From the NCBI GenBank assembly GCA_035582835.1, contig JAYKAV010002932.1:1467546-1531545 (forward strand): a stretch of 64,000 nucleotides of DNA, written 5' to 3'. The translations under genes and the position numbers were made by a program. Source of the DNA: Phoebastria nigripes. Taxonomy: Eukaryota; Chordata; Aves; Procellariiformes; Diomedeidae. Of the stretch, positions 34,167 to 64,000 are shown piece by piece. Positions within the stretch are counted from its first letter, which is position 1. Each line of letters opens with the position of its first letter. The notes under the pieces were generated by a model. That model searched no databases. It saw only the letters and a program-made list of their open reading frames with translations, and was not told the DNA's origin.

Positions 34167-35394
34167 ACACGGGATGTTGCAAATGTGGCAGCGTTGAAAG
34201 AAGAAAAAAAGTTACTGTGGTCACAAAGCAACAGTTTCTAACCCAGCTAGCTGGAGCCGCAAAACAGAAAACCAAGCATTTGGAAAAGCTGCTATTGCCA
34301 CTACTCTTCAGACACTGATGGTGTTTTTAGATGTTGAGGGGAAGCAGACATAATTTTAAACTTACTAAGCTTGAGAGTCTTGGCCACGTCTTGCGTTTAT
34401 GTGCACAACTTTCTAAAAATAGCAGTATAATACCAGAATTATGTTTACATAGGTTACAAACAGGTAAATATACATCTACTAGTGCTTCCTGTGCTGGAAG
34501 TGTTTTTAAATGCATCAGTTGCACAGAAATACCATGACCAAGAGTTGTCTAGTGGTGTGTCCTGTCTTCTGAGAACAATGAATTAGTTGAACTCAAGTTT
34601 CTATAAAACAGAAAATGGAGAAACTGAGAGGCAAAAACTACAGGATATGTAAGCTGAGGTCCCTTTTCCTAACTCCTTACAGCTTGCAGTAATTGAGAAA
34701 GACGGCTCAAAATATACCCACTGTATAACAGCAAAGAACATGCTGTCTTTGCTTGTTGCATTTGCTTATGTGCACCCATGGGCCATTTCTGTTAGCTGCC
34801 GGTGCTCTGAATGGTTACAGGAGCGCTAGGAGCAGGGCGGGAGAACAGTCACTCGGGTCTGAGGCACACAGAAGGACCCAAATGGCCTGGGTGATGGCAA
34901 TCGCCTGTAGCACGGAGGCCTCTGTCCTCCTAGGGATTAGGTACCACCCAGCCACATTCCTAGCAGTGATTTCCAGAGATTCAAGAAGCCTAAAAGAGAG
35001 CAAGGTCCTAGAAGCAATCACAAGGGCAAACAAAGGAACACTGCATTCAGTGCATCTCAAGACATTGTGGGAGCAGATTCAGGATCTAAACATAAAGTAG
35101 GGTTAGAGCTACACCACTGCCAGCACTAAGATGCTGCTGTTCCTGATGTACGTTAACTGAAGTAGCTGAATTATCATTCCCTGCCCTGAGAAAAGCACAA
35201 GCGACACAACCAGGATGTGGAAATAGACCCGAGCCAGGGGGCAAGCCTAATACAGCCACGAGCATTCAGAAACGCTCTGCTACGCAGCAGAGAGCAGCAA
35301 CACCAGCTGCTGTGAGCCTGAACACTCAGGCCCGGTGAAGAGGACGATGAAGAATTGGTAGCTCTTAATGGATATTTAGGACTCACCTGACAGG

Positions 35395-37577
35395 TTACTT
35401 TCGAAGTTTCTTTATGAAGCTGACCTCATCCCGGTTTCTGATGCCATACCTGAACAGAGAGTTATGCCGTTATACACCAGTTTCCCAGGAACCACAACCT
35501 TTGAAATTCTATAGCTGCCTCTTTCCCAGGGGAAGATGGACTCCTACGATCACGTGCTGTGCTCCAGTGCAGGACAAATTAAAATTCTCACTTGCGGATG
35601 TAGAACATGCTGCCAGCACTGAAGGACCTGATCATCTGCCTTTTTAACTGCAACATCCCCTTAAATGCAACATCTATCACCCATGGCTCAGTCTTTCGAG
35701 GACAGCTTTGATTAGGGCTATCTTGCTAAATTTTTAATGCTTCAGACAAGCTTTTCTTGCTGGTCTGCACACAGGCTGGCATACCCGGCACCGCTGTATG
35801 CAACAGCTGGAGTGCTCAGAAGCACCTCCTGCCTCCTTGCCCTGAGAATGGGCATGGAAACACGGGAGTGGTTTGTCAGCGTTGTTACTAGATGGTCTCT
35901 GATACATGGCTGAGCAGGTCCAGAGCCCCAACACTCTTATCCTTGGTTTGCCCTTTGCTTGCCGTTATTCCATCCTCCTTCCTACCCTTCTCCCTCAGCA
36001 GCTCTGCCAAGCCCTCTGTGAGGGAGCCTGAGCACTGGAAGGGGTTGTCCAGAGAGGTTGTGGAGTCTCCATCTTTCAAGATACTCAAAACAACTGGACG
36101 CAGCCCTGAGCAAACAGCTCTAGCTGACCCTGCTTGTGCAGAGAGTTCGACTAGATGACTGCCAGAGGTCCCCTCCACCCTGGATCCCCTCCACCACATA
36201 ATGTGTCCTGACCCCATCCTCTGCTGAGTAGCTCCCAGTACTTCCAGTTTCCCTGGAGATGAACTAACGATGTGCTTCATGGGCATGACACTATTCCTGG
36301 CCTTCTCTGTGTTCTACTCCCCTCACACTCATGCTATTTCTCACTAATCTTGTCTCTGCAGGATACCTCAGGTGTAACCTTAGTAAGCATAACCTTCCCT
36401 GCAGGAGTGTGGCATAAGACCGCCAAGGGGCAATGCGTCCGAGTGCCTTGGTGTGGTCTGAATTGGACGAACACACTCAGCACGGGATGGTTGTGGCTGA
36501 GGAACTACTTGAGGCCTCCCTGTCCTGGGATGGCCTCTCAGTCCATCAGGGCAGGGCCTGTCCCACCTCTGTGTGCGGTGCTGGTCCCATCGTGCAGTCA
36601 GTTTCAAGTGGAATCATAGAATCGTTTAGGTTGGAAAAGACCTTTAAGATCATCGAGTCCAACCGTAAACCTAACACTGCCAAGTCCACCACTAAACCAT
36701 GTCCCTAAGCGCCACATCTACACNTCTTTTAAATACCTGCAGGGATGGTGACTCCACCACTTCCCTGGGCAGCCTGTTCCAGTGCTAGGAGGACCCATCT
36801 GAGCCAGGGCACAAAGTCTCGAGTTAGCCTGTGCAGATGCTGTGTGGGCCTCTCCAGTCCCACAGACGCCAGAAGAGACTTGATTACTCACTCTCTCAGC
36901 TTCTTTCTGTCATCTGCCAGTTTCTCTCCGGCATAGGTTAAGTGGTATGTCCTCCATATGTACTTCCTAGGGGAAAAACACGTAGGGGGAGCGGCAGGAG
37001 GAACCGCTGGCCACGGGCAAGTGATGAAGGTGGGGGCGAGCAGAGCGAGCCCGCCAGCCCCCCGGTCCCGCTCACCAGCTGAGGTGCTGGACGCCGCCCT
37101 GCCGTGCCTGCCGCAGCTGGACGTGCCGCCGCAGCGCCTTCTTCAGCTCCAGCACCGAGGCGTTCTGCACCACCACCACGGCTGGAGCGGGGGGGGGGGG
37201 AGAGCCCCGTCAGCGCCCCGGCCCCCGGCCGGGCCTGGTCCCCCCCCCCGGCCCGCTCCGCCCGCCCCCCCGGCCCCGGGACGCACGCATGGTCTCGCCG
37301 TCCGCCTTGCAGACGCGCACCGTCATGGCCTGCCCGTACTCCAGCGCCACCTGCGAGCCGATCTCCTCCGCCGTCACCTGCGGGCGGCACGGCCGCGACA
37401 CGCGAGCGAGGCGGGCCTGAGCCCCGCCACCGCCCCCCGGCCCCGGCCCGGCCNCGGCCCCGGCCCCACCTGCGGCGGGAGGTCGCAGAGCAGCGGGTCC
37501 TGCACCAGCCGCGCCAGCGCCGCCTGGAAGAGCTCCAGCACCTCGGCGTGCGCCAGCTCCTCCTCGGCCTCCGCCAT
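35395..37577 (-). CDS. SNRNP25: SNRNP25, U11/U12 small nuclear ribonucleoprotein 25 kDa protein
   Basis: Exons in transcription order: 37577-37470 (ATG at 37577-37575), 37377-37287, 37181-37076, 36966-36892 and 35449-35395 (stop TAA 35397-35395). They add to 435 nt, 144 aa plus stop, with GT-AG junctions and consistent phases. Diagnostic segments: VQDPLLCDLPPQ, SQVALEYGQAMTVRVCK, PVVVVQNASVLELKKAL, WRTYHLTYAGEKLADDRKKL and EYGIRNRDEVSFIKKLRK. It is a ubiquitin-like-fold protein of the U11 and U11/U12 snRNPs, which recognise U12-type introns in the nucleus. The N-terminus (MAEAEEELAHAEVLELFQAA) is longer than the human form I recall (132 aa). Introns 1-3 are only 92, 105 and 109 bp and extremely GC-rich; intron 4 is 1442 bp and holds two CR1 copies. 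It is divergent from POLR3K through a shared promoter. The start has G at -3 and G at +4. Confidence 0.97.
36020..36185 (+). mobile_element. CR1 LINE fragment (sense on +) in SNRNP25 intron 4
   Basis: 'gagcactggaaggggttgtc', 'gaggttgtggagtctccatc', then 'gactagatgactgccagagg' follow the 3' part of avian CR1 in the sense direction. It is moderately diverged. Confidence 0.85.
36614..36790 (-). mobile_element. CR1 LINE 3' end (antisense on +) in SNRNP25 intron 4
   Basis: The + strand begins 'aatcatagaatcgtttaggt' and continues 'tggaaaagacctttaagatc', later 'gggatggtgactccaccact' and 'gggcagcctgttccagtgct'. This is the reverse complement of the bird CR1 3' end, including the terminal short repeat. 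It is the best preserved repeat in the window and the main evidence for an avian source. Confidence 0.95.
37189..37200. repeat. G12 homopolymer (C12 tract of an SNRNP25 splice acceptor)
   Basis: Twelve consecutive G on + lie just before the acceptor of SNRNP25 exon 3 on the minus strand (AG at 37183-37182). There the polypyrimidine tract is therefore almost all C. Confidence 0.8.
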
Positions 37578-37623
37578 CGCCGTCGCCGCGCCGGAAGGGG
37601 CGGTCGGCGCCGCGGAACCGGGG
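37578..37623. promoter_or_regulatory. Bidirectional core promoter between SNRNP25 and POLR3K start codons
   Basis: Only 46 bp separate the SNRNP25 ATG (minus, top base 37577) from the POLR3K ATG (plus, 37624). The gap has no TATA box. It contains CCGGAAG (37591-37597), an ETS/GABPA-type core, sharing one base with GGGGCGG (37597-37603), an Sp1/KLF GC-box. ETS and GC boxes are usual in TATA-less bidirectional promoters. Because the gap is so short, at least one transcript must start inside the other gene's leader or coding exon (inference). Confidence 0.75.
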
Positions 37624-38112
37624 ATGCTGCTCTTCTGCCCGGCCTGCGGCAACGTGCTGGTGGCCGAGGAGGGGCCGCGCTGCCACCGCTTCGCCTGCAC
37701 CACCTGCCCCTACGTGCGCAACGTCACGCGGAAGGTGCCGGGGCGGCGCGGGGCGCGGGCGGGGGGAGGCGGGGGGCGGGCGGGGCCCCCTGACCGGCGG
37801 CCTCCCGCAGGTGACGAGCAGGAAGTACCCGCGGCTGAAGGAGGTGGACGACGTGCTGGGCGGCGCGGCGGCCTGGGAGAACGTGGACTCCACCGCAGGT
37901 AGGGCCGGGGCAGGGGGTCGGGCCGGGGGCCGGGCCTCGGGCCGGGCCTCGCCTCGCCTGACGGCGCCGCGCCTCGCCCCGCAGAGCCGTGCCCCAAGTG
38001 CGAGCACCCCCGCGCCTACTTCATGCAGATCCAGACGCGCTCGGCCGACGAGCCCATGACCACCTTCTACAAGTGCTGCAACGCGCAGTGCGGGCACCGC
38101 TGGCGGGACTGA
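37624..38112 (+). CDS. POLR3K: POLR3K, RNA polymerase III subunit RPC10 (C11)
   Basis: Exons 37624-37734, 37811-37898 and 37985-38112 (TGA 38110-38112) join to 108 codons, the length I recall for the human protein, with GT-AG introns of 76 and 86 bp. The N-terminal zinc ribbon has C5-x2-C8 and C25-x2-C28 (LLFCPACGN ... CTTCPYV). A linker VTSRKYPRLKEVDDVLGG follows. The C-terminal TFIIS-like zinc ribbon uses C69, C72, C97 and C102 and carries the acidic loop QTRSADEPMTTFYKC with D88/E89. In the family this hairpin stimulates RNA cleavage by Pol III, and the subunit aids termination and reinitiation in the nucleus. It is divergent from SNRNP25 and convergent with GTF3C1. No missing residue was seen. 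Confidence 0.99.
37740..37786 (+). other. G-quadruplex-prone G-rich segment in POLR3K intron 1
   Basis: The 76-bp intron is mostly G on the sense strand, with at least five runs of three or more G separated by short loops (runs of four and six G among them). The pre-mRNA would carry the same G-rich strand. Confidence 0.75.
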
Positions 38113-38258
38113 GGGCCCGGCCGGGGCCCAGCCCGCTCTCCCTCCGCGAAGCTGAGGAGAGGGGCTCGGCCTGGCCCCGGCCCCGGCCCCGGGAGCGCAA
38201 ACCCCGTCCCCGCGGGGCACGGGTGTCTTGGGGATGGGGTGTGGGTGTCTCCTCCTGC

Positions 38259-38264
38259 AATAAA
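38259..38264 (+). terminator. POLR3K: POLR3K poly(A) signal (AATAAA)
   Basis: A canonical AATAAA lies 147 nt after the stop and is followed at about 38285 by a TGTGTGG-type GT-rich element. The 3' UTR is thus about 165 nt. Confidence 0.85.
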
Positions 38265-38284
38265 CACGTCACTGGGTGGAAGTA

Positions 38285-38774
38285 ACCGTCTGCTGTGTGG
38301 TTGCTTTAAAACCGGACCTGGGGTAAGGCTGCCATACACGACTGAAAACGACAGTCGGAGCCTCTAAAAAAGCCTCTAAAAGGGTGTTCTTCCCTCTGTG
38401 TGGCGTTAGGGGCCCCTATTTCACACAGTGCAGTAGTTCTGCCAAAAGCACACAGAGTAAATTAATGCCATGCACACCAAGAAACCAGTGCTTAAAATAC
38501 AGACAGACCTTACGGTAGCTAAGAGAAAGAACAGTTGGCAAACCTTAGCACAGAGCCAGCTGCTGTGCAACAGAGCAGAAGGCAAAGCAAAGGTAAAATG
38601 TTACTGCTGTGGCCTTCAGGGGAGAAAAAAAGAAAAAGGGGCCTTTGCTGTGCCTTGTGAAAACCACGTAAGACGAAGCAGAAGCTATGAACTATGTGCG
38701 CTACAAGCAATTATTGGTAAAAAGAGAATATACTTAAAGTGGGATCAAATATTACCCGTGTCTTAACATTAAGC
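38285..38774. other. Intergenic spacer between POLR3K and GTF3C1 3' ends
   Basis: About 490 bp between the two convergent poly(A) signals. No repeat or gene was recognised; the GC content falls sharply compared with the POLR3K gene. Confidence 0.7.
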
Positions 38775-38780
38775 TTTATT
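38775..38780 (-). terminator. GTF3C1: GTF3C1 poly(A) signal (AATAAA on -)
   Basis: TTTATT on + is AATAAA on the coding strand, about 145 nt past the GTF3C1 stop. It is the first canonical hexamer downstream. Confidence 0.75.
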
Positions 38781-38924
38781 CTCGGTTTAAATACATTCAG
38801 AAGTAAAAAGGATAAATAACTTAATAAAAACATGATGGAGCAGAAATTGTAACACGTAATCTGCATTAACGCTCACTCTGGCTAAAAGGCTAAACCAATT
38901 TAATATGACTCAGCTTTACCTCTT

Positions 38925-63937
<25,013 letters not shown>

Positions 63938-64000
63938 CTAGAATTATTTTAGAAGTTAATCAAAATGCAAAATATAACTATCCTTTAAAGTATCAAGCTT

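Larger units (their letters stand above)
33318..35394. other. Convergent 3' UTRs of RHBDF1 and SNRNP25
   Basis: About 2.1 kb between the two facing stop codons. The left part is RHBDF1 3' UTR, and the right part is probably SNRNP25 3' UTR down to a minus-strand AATAAA at 34161. No further coding sequence or repeat was recognised. Confidence 0.6.
37000..38220. promoter_or_regulatory. CpG island over the SNRNP25 and POLR3K 5' ends
   Basis: This stretch is dominated by G and C with dense CpG and covers SNRNP25 exons 1-3 and all of POLR3K. No other part of the window has comparable CpG density. It is typical of housekeeping promoters. Limits are approximate. Confidence 0.85.

Noticed and set aside
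36958..37902. 314-codon plus-strand open frame
   Set aside because: It is produced by GC-rich, stop-poor DNA across SNRNP25 exons 1-3 and POLR3K exons 1-2 in wrong frames. The true exons of both genes account for the region.
37210..38220. 336-codon minus-strand open frame, the longest in the window
   Set aside because: It is mostly antisense to POLR3K with proline, arginine and glycine-rich low complexity; only short stretches coincide with SNRNP25 exons. Treated as a CpG-island shadow.

Overview
The window is vertebrate nuclear DNA, most likely from a bird. Genes are split by GT-AG introns. Several CR1 LINE fragments, including the avian-type 3' tail read in reverse at 36614, are the main interspersed repeats. 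Introns around 37-38 kb are tiny and very GC-rich, as expected of a small avian chromosome. About thirty isolated N calls occur, none inside an exon I placed. Four protein genes were reconstructed by joining exons on splice sites, reading phase and similarity to family sequences known from memory; no database search was run.

Layout: 1-11737 has no recognisable coding sequence and is 5' flank or first intron of RHBDF1. 11738-33317 (+) holds all 17 coding exons of RHBDF1 (iRhom1), which join to 855 codons plus stop with every phase consistent. 35395-37577 (-) is SNRNP25 (U11/U12 snRNP 25 kDa protein, 5 exons, 144 aa), convergent with RHBDF1. 37624-38112 (+) is POLR3K (RNA polymerase III subunit, 3 exons, 108 aa), head-to-head with SNRNP25, with only 46 bp between the two start codons. 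From 38925 to beyond the right edge (-) lies GTF3C1 (TFIIIC 220 kDa subunit). Its last 21 exons (1224 residues) are inside the window and its 5' part is missing. It is convergent with POLR3K.

The RHBDF1-SNRNP25-POLR3K order and orientations match the flank of the vertebrate alpha-globin locus. GTF3C1 next to POLR3K is not the human arrangement, where both genes are on chromosome 16 but far apart. It places a Pol III subunit, the largest TFIIIC subunit and a minor-spliceosome protein within about 30 kb. RHBDF1 is unrelated: it is an ER and cell-surface pseudoprotease that controls ADAM17 and EGF-family signalling.

Nothing here looks like a new enzyme system, mobile operon or defence locus. 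The points most worth checking are the compact bidirectional promoter with a joined ETS/GC-box, a 23-nt T tract against a GTF3C1 splice acceptor, a diverged tandem duplication in a GTF3C1 intron, and a short array of palindromic 20-mers upstream of RHBDF1.
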